Source: an uncultured Oscillospiraceae bacterium
GTDB lineage: Bacteria; Bacillota; Clostridia; Oscillospirales; Acutalibacteraceae
Assembly: GCA_900552115.1 (NCBI GenBank)
Contig: URYP01000088.1
Location: 1 to 8,658, forward strand
Reading direction: 5' to 3'
Length of the DNA: 8,658 nt
Positions 1-6,771 of the stretch are shown here, piece by piece. The position numbers and the translations under genes are program-made. Below the pieces are notes generated by a model that made no database searches, was not told where the DNA came from, and saw nothing but the letters and a program-made list of their open reading frames with translations. Each line of letters starts with the position of its first letter. The stretch's first letter is position 1.

Positions 1-52
1 CCCCGACCTGCTGATTACAAATCAGCTGCTCTACCAACTGAGCTACACCAGC
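1..52 (-). tRNA. tRNA-Thr (anticodon TGT), 3' end beyond window
   Basis: Read on the minus strand from base 52, the sequence gives a 7-nt acceptor arm (GCTGGTG), TA, a D arm (GCTC, AGTTGGTA, GAGC), A, and a 5-bp anticodon stem (GCTGA/TCAGC). This stem closes a canonical 7-base loop TTTGTAA, so the anticodon is TGT and the amino acid threonine. The variable loop AGGTC and the first four bases of the T stem (GGGG) follow before the window ends. The T arm, the 3' acceptor strand and CCA are not visible, so acceptor pairing cannot be checked. The gene decodes ACA and is probably transcribed from the promoter at 128-157. Confidence 0.93.
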
Positions 53-61
53 GAAAATAAT

Positions 62-114
62 GGCGGTGAGCGAAGGTTGGTAGAGCATCTCTACACAACT
101 GAGCTACACCAGCG
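62..114. repeat. Inverted (snap-back) partial duplication of the tRNA-Thr 5' half
   Basis: Bases 96-114 repeat, in the same orientation, the 19 bases at 35-53 that form the 5' end of the adjacent tRNA-Thr (acceptor arm, D stem and part of the D loop, plus one flanking base). Immediately left of this, 62-87 on the plus strand reads as a degenerate tRNA 5' half pointing the other way: GGCGGTG, then a damaged D arm, then GGTTGGTAGAGC. The two halves therefore face each other and can fold into an imperfect hairpin around CAT at about 87-89. Neither half has an anticodon arm, so this is not a functional tRNA. It lies between the tRNA promoter and the intact tRNA. Origin by replication slippage or template switching is inference; an assembly artefact is also possible. 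Confidence 0.7.
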
Positions 115-127
115 GATAACGCCTTTT

Positions 128-157
128 ACTATACCATGGCAGGGGGAAAGGTGTCAA
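128..157 (-). promoter_or_regulatory. Promoter for the tRNA-Thr transcript
   Basis: On the minus strand there is a perfect -35 TTGACA (bases 152-157), an 18-bp spacer, and a -10 TATAGT (128-133) preceded by TGG, which makes it also an extended -10. The predicted start is near base 121, about 8 bases before the partial tRNA copy and about 70 bases before the intact tRNA. No minus-strand protein gene lies downstream within the window, so the tRNA is the obvious target. Confidence 0.75.
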
Positions 158-231
158 GGTCTCTTTCGCATTTTTTGGGCGGATTTTCATACGAATCCAG
201 CAACAGCTGTCTGGTAAAAATCGGCGCATTA

Positions 232-240
232 TGATACAAT
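232..240 (+). promoter_or_regulatory. Extended -10 promoter for the flavodoxin-like gene
   Basis: TGATACAAT matches the extended -10 pattern TG-n-TATAAT with one mismatch. No good -35 hexamer sits 16-18 bases upstream, which is usual for extended -10 promoters. Transcription would start near 247, leaving a leader of about 37 bases with the ribosome site AGGAGG at 274-279. It is divergent from the tRNA promoter at 128-157. Confidence 0.5.
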
Positions 241-283
241 ACCCTGGTCCGAACGTACACCCGATAACCTTTTAGGAGGTCAC

Positions 284-796
284 ATGAGCAACGGGATAAT
301 TGTGTACAAATCCAAGTACGGCGCAGCGCGTCAATATGCCGCATGGCTGGCTGAGCTTACCGGTTTTGACTGTGCGGAAATAAACAGGGCGGATAGGGCT
401 CGCATAGCCAAATATGATACTTTGATTTTCTGCGGCGGCGTATACGCTTCCAGAATAGCCGGGCTGTCGTTTTTGAAAAAACATATTGCGGGACTCAAAG
501 ACAAAAGACTGGCCGTTTTTGCCGTTGGCGCTTCCCCATATGAGGAAAACACCGTTCAGTCACTGTGCACGCACAACGCGAAAGGGCTTCCGGAATCGGT
601 AAAATGGTTTTACGGCCGCGGCGCGTGGAACGAGGACATGATGACATTTAAAGACCGCATGCTATGCAAAATGCTGCATAAGGCCGATCTCTCCTCTTTA
701 GAACCATGGATGGCGTCTTTGATGGAAACAGGGGGACAAGCCTGCGATTGGACGGACAAAACCTGCTTAAATCCGCTGCTGGATTTTATACGCTAA
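284..796 (+). CDS. Flavodoxin-domain protein (HemG/Flavodoxin_5-like)
   Basis: This 170-aa protein has a flavodoxin-like fold. A first beta strand runs into the phosphate-binding loop YKSKYGAA (residues 8-15), corresponding to the FMN-phosphate loop of flavodoxins. CGGVYAS (50-56) and AVGASP (80-85) follow the later strands where the flavin ring usually packs. YGRGAWN (110-116) followed by a basic helix resembles the C-terminal part of the Flavodoxin_5 group, which includes menaquinone-dependent protoporphyrinogen oxidase HemG. It is cytosolic, with no signal peptide or membrane segment. The start is well set by AGGAGGT ending 3 bases before ATG. No haem genes are adjacent, so a HemG function is not supported; small clostridial proteins of this type usually have unknown redox partners. 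The gene stands alone, with its own promoter and a hairpin 34 bases after the stop. Family is likely, exact role unknown. Confidence 0.85.
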   Translation: MSNGIIVYKSKYGAARQYAAWLAELTGFDCAEINRADRARIAKYDTLIFCGGVYASRIAGLSFLKKHIAGLKDKRLAVFAVGASPYEENTVQSLCTHNAKGLPESVKWFYGRGAWNEDMMTFKDRMLCKMLHKADLSSLEPWMASLMETGGQACDWTDKTCLNPLLDFIR

Positions 797-830
797 GCGA
801 ACCGGATAAAAAAGACATATCGTACTGATT

Positions 831-866
831 ACAAGAGGCCCGGCGGTTTTCCGCCGGGCCTCTTGT
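831..866. terminator. Perfect 16-bp hairpin between convergent genes
   Basis: Bases 831-846 pair perfectly with 851-866 around a TTTT loop. The stem is very GC-rich (GGCCCGGCGG core). It sits between the end of the plus-strand flavodoxin gene (796) and the end of the minus-strand GH31 gene (882). Neither side has a clean T run right after the stem: on the plus strand it is followed by GTGGAAAGG, and on the minus strand the T-rich stretch comes about 20 bases later. A bidirectional terminator or mRNA 3'-end stabiliser is the likely role. Confidence 0.7.
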
Positions 867-881
867 GTGGAAAGGAGAAAG

Positions 882-3800
882 TTAGAATGAAGTGATCTTT
901 TTAGTGACGAACTGCAGGATCAGCAGGGCGTCGTTGGCTGTAACGTCTTCTTTGCCGTCCACATTTCCCGCCATTTTCTGAATATCCGTTAGATTTATTT
1001 TGTTGGTAGCCGCCTGCAGCGCCAGCAGAGCGTCTTCCGCTGTAATGTTGCCGTCACCGTTCAGATCGCCTAGCTTTCTCAGCGTGTCCTTGGCGGCTTG
1101 CAGCGCTTCGCACGCCTCGTCCACGGCGGCTTGCGTCGCATCCGCCTGGCCGGTAATCGTTCTGGCGTTAGCCAGAGCCTCTTCCAGAGCCGTCACAAGC
1201 GTCGGCACATAACCAGTGGTATCCAAGCTCTCAACGGTTGTAATCAGATCGTTTAGTGCGGTTTTATCCGCTTCTTCCGTTGAACCGGATTTGATCACTT
1301 TTGCGTTACGAACGCTTATGGTCAGCCCCGCGTCGTTCGCCCAGTCGGCGTTGAGGGCGTCCAAATCATTATACAGATAGAGATGGAATTTGGTAATCTG
1401 GCCCGCTTCCAATATCGCCTGCGGGACGGGCTGCGTGACGGTTATCCACTCGCCTGGGCGCATATCGGCGAGCTCGCCTTTGGTTGCGTGAATCATGCCG
1501 GTTTCATCGCCGCCAACGGTAACGCGGTTATCGTTATTCGTCTGGTCCACCGGTACCGACCACAGCCGCGCTTCACCGTTGCGCACGTATTCCAGCCAGC
1601 CCTCAGGCGCGGAATTCGGGAAGTTTGCCGTCGTGTTTATTTTTAACTGATAGGTGATGAACAGTTCATCGTTAGCATAGGGATTGAGATCCAGCGAAGT
1701 TTCCAGAGAGCCGTCGACGCTGAGATAATGATCCTCCGGAGATGTTTTCTCGTCATCCCAGAACACGGCTACTACATCCGGATCAACCGGGGTCTCGTCT
1801 TTCACCAAAACGCTGTCCGCGTTCCGCAGAGAAAGAATCGCGTTTTTAATTTGCTCCGCCGTTGCGCTATTGTTGTCATAAACCGCTTGGGCGTCGTCAA
1901 ACAGCTTGTTGTACTCCGCCACGGACGCCGCCGTATAGCCTTCGAGCGCGTTTCCGGTTTTGCGGGTGTCCAGAGCCGCTTTCAGAGCCGCTTTGTCGGC
2001 GGGCTGAGAGGCGCCCATGTCTTCGATCCAGATATCCGCCAGCGTCAGGCTGACGACTTGGGATTCGCCGGTGCCGTCCGGCAGCTTGAGCTCATCGGCT
2101 ATGTCGCACTGGATAATCAGATCTTTTACATCCGCCCAGTCAATTTTACCTTTTCCAAATTCGGACAGAGGGATATCCACTTCAAACATATCCGGCGTCG
2201 TCACACTGGAGGGACTGATGCTGTAAAAATCGCCGCCCTTTTCATCATTGTCGATATGAGAAGAGCGCAGGCGGAACCGCAAATCTTTCCAGACGCTGGC
2301 CGGATCGGTTTTGCCGTCCGTGGTATTGAAAACAACTGTCGCCTTGAAATGCATATCCGGGTTGGCGCCGTTGGCGGCCGAACCGGACAGGTTCACGCCG
2401 GGGCCGGCTTCCGTTGCAAACGGCACGCCGTCCGCGGATTTCCAGTCGATGTAGAACATATTGCCGTACAACAAGCGAGAGGTGGTGCCCTCCGACTGCG
2501 AGAAAGTCATGACAATTCCCTCAGTCGATTTCCGCTTCAGGTTCTTTTTGGCCTCTTTTAAAGCGGCCAGGGCATCGTTGACCTCTTCCTGGGTGGCTTT
2601 GCTGTTGCGGTTGACAATCTGTGCGGCCTTGTAGGCGGCTTTGTAAGGCGTCAGCGTTTCCTCGGTGTACAGGGATTCGTTGATAATTACCTTGAGCTGC
2701 ACCTGAAGCGCACTTTTGTCCACGACGGGCTTTTCCACATAGTAGGGAGCGCGGGCCATCGTGACCTCCGCCGCCAACAGGGTATCGCCGTTTTTCAGGG
2801 AAAAAGTCATCGTCTGTCCGGCTGCGTAGTCCACCTGGAATTCGCCGGCATACTGCAGCCGGTCGTTGCCGGCCAGAGACACGTCCTGCGTCAGCGTATC
2901 CTTAACCGTATTGCCCTCTTTCAGGGTAATGGTCAGGGTACCGTTGACGGGAGCGGAACCGTTGTTGGTCATCCAGGCATAGACCTGGTTGCCGTGGGTG
3001 ACCACGCAGTCCGGATCGATATCGACCGGATAGGGGGCAGGCCGCGCAACATTGCAGACCCCCTGCGACTCCTTGCCTGAACTGTCGACGGATACGACCG
3101 TTACATAATAATATTCGCCGTTTACGAGACCGTCTACCGTCAGGGTCTGCTTGCCTTTTTCTATCGTCAGGGTCTTGTCAATCGGTGTTTCGCTGAAATC
3201 CGGGTCCACGGTTTCCACCCGTACTTTCACGCTCTCGGTGCTGTCCATATCGGTCCAGTTGATCGTCAGCTTGCCGTCGCCGGGCGTTACGGACACATCC
3301 GTCACATTGGGAACCACAACCTCTTTCCCGTTAAACAGGGCGGTCATGTCGTCCTTATCCAGCGCGTAATTGAACAGGCGCGGCTCATCCATGGTGCCCT
3401 TAAAATAGTTGGGGGAATGCGGTTCGTTTTCGCAGCTGCGTCCCAGAACCAGCGGATAATTGTTCTGGCCGATCGGGCCGGCAAAGTAGTTGGAGGCGTT
3501 GCTGTCATCGCTGGTCTGCTTGCCGTCGATGAAAATGCGCACAATGCCGTCACCACCGTCGGCCTCGCTTTTCCAGGTAAAGCCAACCTGATGCCACTGG
3601 CCGTCGCGGTTCACGGGAATCGTGGACTTGGCGGTGGTTTTCTGGGTTTTACCGTTCGCCAGATCCGACTGGATTTCGAGCTGGAGGCCGGTGCCGCCCA
3701 GCAGGATAAACGAGTATCCGGGATTATTGGTGGAATTGCCGCCTTTATTAACGATATTCGCATGGGTTGTACTGTCGTTTTTGATCCAGGCAGAGAACGA

Positions 3801-6425
3801 GATGCCGGTGCTCAGGTCCAGCGATGTGCTGTCGGGAACCTGGACAAAGGTGCCTTCGGTATCAGCGGTTCCGCCGCTGAACTGGATGGCGTTGCCCACC
3901 TTGCCCTCGGCCGTCCAGTGGGACAGATTCAGGCCGCCGTTGTTGAAGCAGCCGGAATCATCGCTGACCTTAGCGCCCTCGCCTTCGCGGAAAGGCCAGT
4001 AGCCTACCATGGCGCGGTCGGACGCCTTCGGGGCGGGGGACACCTCGGGGCTGGGTAGGGTTTCGGTATCCAGCGGCGGGGTGGGGATAGCCCAATTCGG
4101 ATCAAAGGTCACCGTGGCCTCGCTGCCGTCATAGGCGACAACGGCGCTCGGCTGGTAATCGGAGGAGATGGATCCGCCGATGCCGTAGCCCGGCTGCACG
4201 AACACCACTTTAAACGTGCGGTTCGTCAGCATCCCATCGAACGAGCCTTCGCGCTTGCCGATGGTCACGGTTTTGCTGGCCTCGTTATAAGTAAAGGGAA
4301 TGTTGGAGAATTTGCCGTTTTCGTAGTTGTAATTGTTGCCCTCGTCCTCATAAAGGTTGAAGGAACCGTCCGCGCCCATGTAAACGCGAATCTCGGTGGG
4401 ATCCTGGCTTTCATCCACATACTGGTTTTCCGGGCCCATCGGGATGACGGAGCCGGCACGGACGAACAGCGGGATCTGCTTCAGGGGAGCGGCGGCGGTG
4501 ATGGTTTCACCGGCGCTGACAATGGATTCGCCCGTCCAGTAGTTGATCCAGGTGCCGGCCGGCAGATAGACGCTGCGGCTGCGCTGGCCGGCGGTGCTGA
4601 CCGGGCATACCATCAGTGACGGGCCGAACATATACTGATCCTTGATGTTTTTCACATTGTCGTCGGTGCGGAAATCAAAGATCAGGGGGCGCACCGGAGT
4701 GTAATCGTTTTGAGTGGTGGCCCCGGCCAGTGAATAGATGTAGGGAACCAGCCGCTCACGCAGCTTGATAAAATCAGTGATATACCCCTCGTATACCGAG
4801 CCGAACTGCCATGGCTCGCGCACGTTGCCCGCGCCGTGCACCCGCATCACGGTGTTAAAGGTGGAAAATTGCAGCCAGCGGAAGAACATCTCCCGCCCGT
4901 CGGGGTCGGAGGAGTTAAAGCCAAAATAGCCGCCGGTATCGGTGCAGAAGTAGGGCAGTCCGGCCGCCGAATAATTGATGACGCCGGAAATTTCCTTGTT
5001 GAGCTGGTCCCAGGTGGAAGCGATGTCGCCCGACCAGCTTTGTGCGCCATAGCGCTGTACGCCCGCGACCGCGCCGCGGGACAGGGTGTTGACGCGTTTT
5101 TCGTTGCCGGCGATCGCGCGCTGGCCCTCATACACGCCCCGGTTTGTCAGCAACGGATAAAGCGCGCCGATCGGCTTGGAGTTGCCCCAGGCGGTCGGCT
5201 CGCTGGCGTTATCCCGCGCCCAATTGCTGTTTTCGGGTTCATCGGCATCCAGCCACAGCGAATCAAGTCCCTTGGAGAACACATTGTCGTTGATCATGCC
5301 CCAATACATGTCGCGGGCCGCCTGGCTGGTGGGGTCATAGGTATACCCAAAGCCGGAGTTGGTGGGCATCAGAAACCCGGCGTTATGCAAGGTATCGTAA
5401 GTGGGGGTGCCCGCCTGGAAAGTGGGCCACACCGAGATGGAGGCCGACACATTGTTCCGATGCAGGTAGTCCATCATGGAAGCCGGGTTGGGCCAGTTGG
5501 CGGTGTTCCACTGGGTGATGTTGTTAAAGTTGCCCTGCCACCAATAATAGTCGATGATCAGTACATCCAGAGGGATTTGCTTTTCACGGAAGGTGTCCAG
5601 CACATCCTGCACTTCTTTTTGCGAGCCGTACCGGTTGCGGGATTGCACATACCCAAACGCATTTTTGGGCAGCATGGTCGCTTTTCCGGTTACCGTGCGG
5701 TAACCGGAAATTACGGTGTCGGCTTCCGGGCCATAGAAAAAGTAATAATCCATGGAATCAGAGGCCTTGCCGGTGTACCGGTACACCTTGCCGCCGTCCA
5801 GCCAGTCGAGCTGTCCGTTGGAGGTGATGTCGAACAGGATGCCGTAGCCCATGTTGGAATAAAACATGGGGGTGCGTTTTTCGGTGTTGGTTTGGGCGAT
5901 CTTGACCGACTGGTTTTTGATGCCCATGGTGTTGTTGATGTTGCCGAAGCCATACAGGGCTTCGTTGTCGTCCGACACGAATTCCTGCGCAACCTCGTAG
6001 CTGGGTTGGTTGTCGTCCAGCTTGATCGCTTTGTCCGTGCGGTTTCGCTCCGCCAAAACGACTTGTCCGGCGGCGTCGTAATAGGTTACCTTGCCGGTCG
6101 CCTTGTCGATGGTGACTTTCAGTTTGGCGGTGGTGACGGTAAGAACACCGTTTGCTTCGACCACCTCATAATCCGAATAGTCCCAGTTGTTTTCCACCGT
6201 AAAGGTGTTGAGATCTTTCTCCTCGAATGTACCGCTGGGAGAATAGCGCACGTGGATGATATCCGCGTCACAGACCTCTACCTTCATTAAGGCGGAGCCA
6301 ATGGAAAATGTCAGCATGCTCTCTTTTTCCTCCTTGGATGGTGAAGATGAGGGCTGTGCTGAGACCAGTCCGCTGCTCAACAAAATGCTGAACGCCAGCA
6401 GGCAGGCCAACAGCCGTTTGGTCAT
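882..6425 (-). CDS. Secreted modular GH31 alpha-glycosidase (alpha-xylosidase-like) with C-terminal dockerin
   Basis: This is a very large extracellular enzyme, 1847 aa from the chosen start. The open frame extends 7 codons further to a TTG, but AAAGGAG (6434-6440) lies 8 bases before the ATG at 6425, and that ATG opens a clean signal peptide (KR, then a hydrophobic stretch, cleavage probable after VSA, residue 23). The approximate order is: N-terminal beta-sandwich 35-250 with MGYGILFD at 192-199; GH31 barrel 252-580; C-terminal beta domains to 780; Pro-rich linker 781-799; LamG-like domain 806-1035; FN3 1039-1129; a beta domain 1133-1225; FIVAR 1235-1298; beta domain 1301-1471; FIVAR 1475-1539; beta domain 1550-1711; FIVAR 1718-1783; dockerin 1785-1845. 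The nucleophile should be Asp393 in WLDADEPE and the acid/base Asp467 in WSGDIAS. The stretch GVYEGQR ... RYGAQSWSGD ... GLPYFCTDTGGY resembles the alpha-xylosidase clade (BoGH31A-like), which trims xyloglucan. Alternatives are an alpha-glucosidase or another GH31 specificity. Family certain, substrate inferred. Confidence 0.93.
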   Translation of the reverse strand: MTKRLLACLLAFSILLSSGLVSAQPSSSPSKEEKESMLTFSIGSALMKVEVCDADIIHVRYSPSGTFEEKDLNTFTVENNWDYSDYEVVEANGVLTVTTAKLKVTIDKATGKVTYYDAAGQVVLAERNRTDKAIKLDDNQPSYEVAQEFVSDDNEALYGFGNINNTMGIKNQSVKIAQTNTEKRTPMFYSNMGYGILFDITSNGQLDWLDGGKVYRYTGKASDSMDYYFFYGPEADTVISGYRTVTGKATMLPKNAFGYVQSRNRYGSQKEVQDVLDTFREKQIPLDVLIIDYYWWQGNFNNITQWNTANWPNPASMMDYLHRNNVSASISVWPTFQAGTPTYDTLHNAGFLMPTNSGFGYTYDPTSQAARDMYWGMINDNVFSKGLDSLWLDADEPENSNWARDNASEPTAWGNSKPIGALYPLLTNRGVYEGQRAIAGNEKRVNTLSRGAVAGVQRYGAQSWSGDIASTWDQLNKEISGVINYSAAGLPYFCTDTGGYFGFNSSDPDGREMFFRWLQFSTFNTVMRVHGAGNVREPWQFGSVYEGYITDFIKLRERLVPYIYSLAGATTQNDYTPVRPLIFDFRTDDNVKNIKDQYMFGPSLMVCPVSTAGQRSRSVYLPAGTWINYWTGESIVSAGETITAAAPLKQIPLFVRAGSVIPMGPENQYVDESQDPTEIRVYMGADGSFNLYEDEGNNYNYENGKFSNIPFTYNEASKTVTIGKREGSFDGMLTNRTFKVVFVQPGYGIGGSISSDYQPSAVVAYDGSEATVTFDPNWAIPTPPLDTETLPSPEVSPAPKASDRAMVGYWPFREGEGAKVSDDSGCFNNGGLNLSHWTAEGKVGNAIQFSGGTADTEGTFVQVPDSTSLDLSTGISFSAWIKNDSTTHANIVNKGGNSTNNPGYSFILLGGTGLQLEIQSDLANGKTQKTTAKSTIPVNRDGQWHQVGFTWKSEADGGDGIVRIFIDGKQTSDDSNASNYFAGPIGQNNYPLVLGRSCENEPHSPNYFKGTMDEPRLFNYALDKDDMTALFNGKEVVVPNVTDVSVTPGDGKLTINWTDMDSTESVKVRVETVDPDFSETPIDKTLTIEKGKQTLTVDGLVNGEYYYVTVVSVDSSGKESQGVCNVARPAPYPVDIDPDCVVTHGNQVYAWMTNNGSAPVNGTLTITLKEGNTVKDTLTQDVSLAGNDRLQYAGEFQVDYAAGQTMTFSLKNGDTLLAAEVTMARAPYYVEKPVVDKSALQVQLKVIINESLYTEETLTPYKAAYKAAQIVNRNSKATQEEVNDALAALKEAKKNLKRKSTEGIVMTFSQSEGTTSRLLYGNMFYIDWKSADGVPFATEAGPGVNLSGSAANGANPDMHFKATVVFNTTDGKTDPASVWKDLRFRLRSSHIDNDEKGGDFYSISPSSVTTPDMFEVDIPLSEFGKGKIDWADVKDLIIQCDIADELKLPDGTGESQVVSLTLADIWIEDMGASQPADKAALKAALDTRKTGNALEGYTAASVAEYNKLFDDAQAVYDNNSATAEQIKNAILSLRNADSVLVKDETPVDPDVVAVFWDDEKTSPEDHYLSVDGSLETSLDLNPYANDELFITYQLKINTTANFPNSAPEGWLEYVRNGEARLWSVPVDQTNNDNRVTVGGDETGMIHATKGELADMRPGEWITVTQPVPQAILEAGQITKFHLYLYNDLDALNADWANDAGLTISVRNAKVIKSGSTEEADKTALNDLITTVESLDTTGYVPTLVTALEEALANARTITGQADATQAAVDEACEALQAAKDTLRKLGDLNGDGNITAEDALLALQAATNKINLTDIQKMAGNVDGKEDVTANDALLILQFVTKKITSF
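885..1075 (-). other. Type I-like dockerin module of the GH31 enzyme
   Basis: The last 61 or so residues hold two EF-hand-like segments. The first, GDLNGDGNITAEDALLAL, fits the calcium loop with D, N, D and D at positions 1, 3, 5 and 12. The second, NVDGKEDVTANDALLIL, has N at position 1, D at 3, K at 5, D at 7 and D at 12, so it departs from the consensus at the fifth ligand. Positions 10/11, which usually set cohesin choice, are AE and AN. Dockerins bind cohesins on scaffoldins or cell-surface proteins. No cohesin is encoded here, so the partner is unknown. Confidence 0.88.
1077..2723 (-). repeat. Alternating FIVAR / beta-domain repeats in the GH31 tail
   Basis: Three alpha-helical FIVAR-type segments are encoded at about 2532-2723, 1809-2003 and 1077-1274. 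Each has the pattern of a leading DK-ALxxxI/L, a central YT or Y-P, and a closing A-xxL--AK or similar. They alternate with two beta-rich domains of about 165 residues (2013-2525 and 1293-1778). Both beta domains share an AN-D/DE ... NTT ... W pattern and end in strands leading to the next FIVAR, so they are probably diverged copies of one fold. FIVAR next to dockerin is known in extracellular Clostridium perfringens glycosidases. Boundaries are by eye. Confidence 0.6.
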
Positions 6426-6433
6426 AACAATCG

Positions 6434-6440
6434 CTCCTTT
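6434..6440 (-). promoter_or_regulatory. Ribosome binding site that sets the GH31 start
   Basis: AAAGGAG on the minus strand lies 8 bases before the ATG at 6423-6425. The longer reading from TTG at 6446 would place this site inside the coding region and put an untypical MRKGAIV ahead of the signal peptide, so the ATG is preferred. Confidence 0.85.
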
Positions 6441-6457
6441 TCTCAAAACACAGAGTA

Positions 6458-6474
6458 GCGATGGTCACCATAGC
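6458..6474. repeat. Short imperfect palindrome in the GH31 leader
   Basis: GCGATGGT-C-ACCATAGC is a 17-base odd palindrome with one mismatched pair. It lies in the untranslated leader, between the predicted transcription start near 6520 and the ribosome site. It could be a repressor operator or a small mRNA hairpin; the sequence alone does not decide. It does not fit the catabolite-repression cre consensus well. Confidence 0.35.
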
Positions 6475-6526
6475 GCCCTTTAGAATACTGGACGGACGCT
6501 ATGCCGCTCCCGTCGCCCTTATATGC

Positions 6527-6535
6527 AGTATAGCA
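6527..6535 (-). promoter_or_regulatory. Extended -10 promoter for the GH31 gene
   Basis: The minus strand reads TGCTATACT, an extended -10 (TG-n-TATACT) with one mismatch to TATAAT. No good -35 lies at 16-18 bases upstream. Transcription would begin near 6520, giving a leader of about 95 bases. The AAAACAGGAA-type elements start about 20 bases upstream of this -10, a position fitting an activator site. Confidence 0.6.
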
Positions 6536-6554
6536 TAATTTTTCACTGGATATC

Positions 6555-6603
6555 TTCCTGTTTTTGTGGAACTCTTTCCTGTTTTTATCCCAAAACAGGA
6601 AAG
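6555..6603. promoter_or_regulatory. Three AAAACAGGAA-type elements upstream of the GH31 promoter
   Basis: The 11-mer TTCCTGTTTTT occurs at 6555-6565 and again at 6576-6586, exactly 21 bp apart. An inverted copy, AAAACAGGAAA, is at 6592-6602. The second and third copies form a perfect 12-bp inverted repeat (6574-6585 / 6592-6603) with a 6-base loop. The direct pair lies two helical turns apart on the same DNA face, immediately upstream of the -10, as expected for a dimeric activator such as an AraC-type protein. The third copy also supplies the T-rich tail of the terminator at 6603-6630, so it may have a double role. Function is inference. Confidence 0.45.
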
Positions 6604-6630
6604 CCGGGGAACCGTTGCGGGTTCCCCGGC
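6603..6630 (-). terminator. Rho-independent terminator upstream of the GH31 gene
   Basis: Bases 6603-6613 (GCCGGGGAACC) pair perfectly with 6620-6630 around a 6-base loop. On the minus strand the stem is followed by TTTCCTGTTTT. It stands 14 bases past the stop of the remnant frame ending at 6645, so it probably ends minus-strand transcription arriving from the 93-aa gene and separates it from the GH31 promoter. Confidence 0.75.
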
Positions 6631-6644
6631 AAGTGAGCCGGCCA

Positions 6645-6761
6645 TTATTTGGCATCCTTCAGCGACAGGGCCAGGCCGTTTTGAACGTCCTCGCGTGAGA
6701 CGCGGCGTTCAATCGTGCCGGAGGTTCTATCATCGTCTCCGGAAACATGGACGATAAAAGT
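6645..6761 (-). pseudogene. C-terminal coding remnant without a start
   Basis: This minus-strand frame is open for 38 codons between a TAA at 6762-6764 and a TAA at 6645-6647, with no ATG, GTG or TTG at its beginning. Its translation looks protein-like: a beta strand FIVHVSG, an acidic turn, then TIERRVSREDVQNGLALSL and a short basic end. A terminator hairpin begins 14 bases past the stop, as for a real gene end. It is in the +1 frame relative to the 93-aa gene that stops at 6772-6774, only 10 bases away. Reading through would need both loss of that stop and a one-base shift near 6763. It may be the tail of that gene after two lesions, or of a separate lost gene. I do not recognise the family. 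Confidence 0.35.
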
Positions 6762-6771
6762 TTATAACGGC

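Noticed and set aside
62..114. A second functional tRNA
   Set aside because: Only acceptor and D-arm sequence is present in each orientation; the anticodon arm, T arm and 3' acceptor strand are absent.
1728..2561. Plus-strand open frame of 277 codons
   Set aside because: It is antisense to the FIVAR and beta-domain part of the GH31 gene, with no ribosome site and no domain.
4836..6290. Plus-strand open frame of 484 codons
   Set aside because: It lies antisense to the GH31 catalytic domain, whose motifs are unambiguous. The product is Gly/Val/His-rich with no recognisable motif and arises from the GC bias of the opposite strand.
6426..6446. TTG start that adds 7 residues to the GH31 protein
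   Set aside because: The ribosome site would be inside the coding region, and the extension spoils the start of the signal peptide; the ATG at 6425 fits better.
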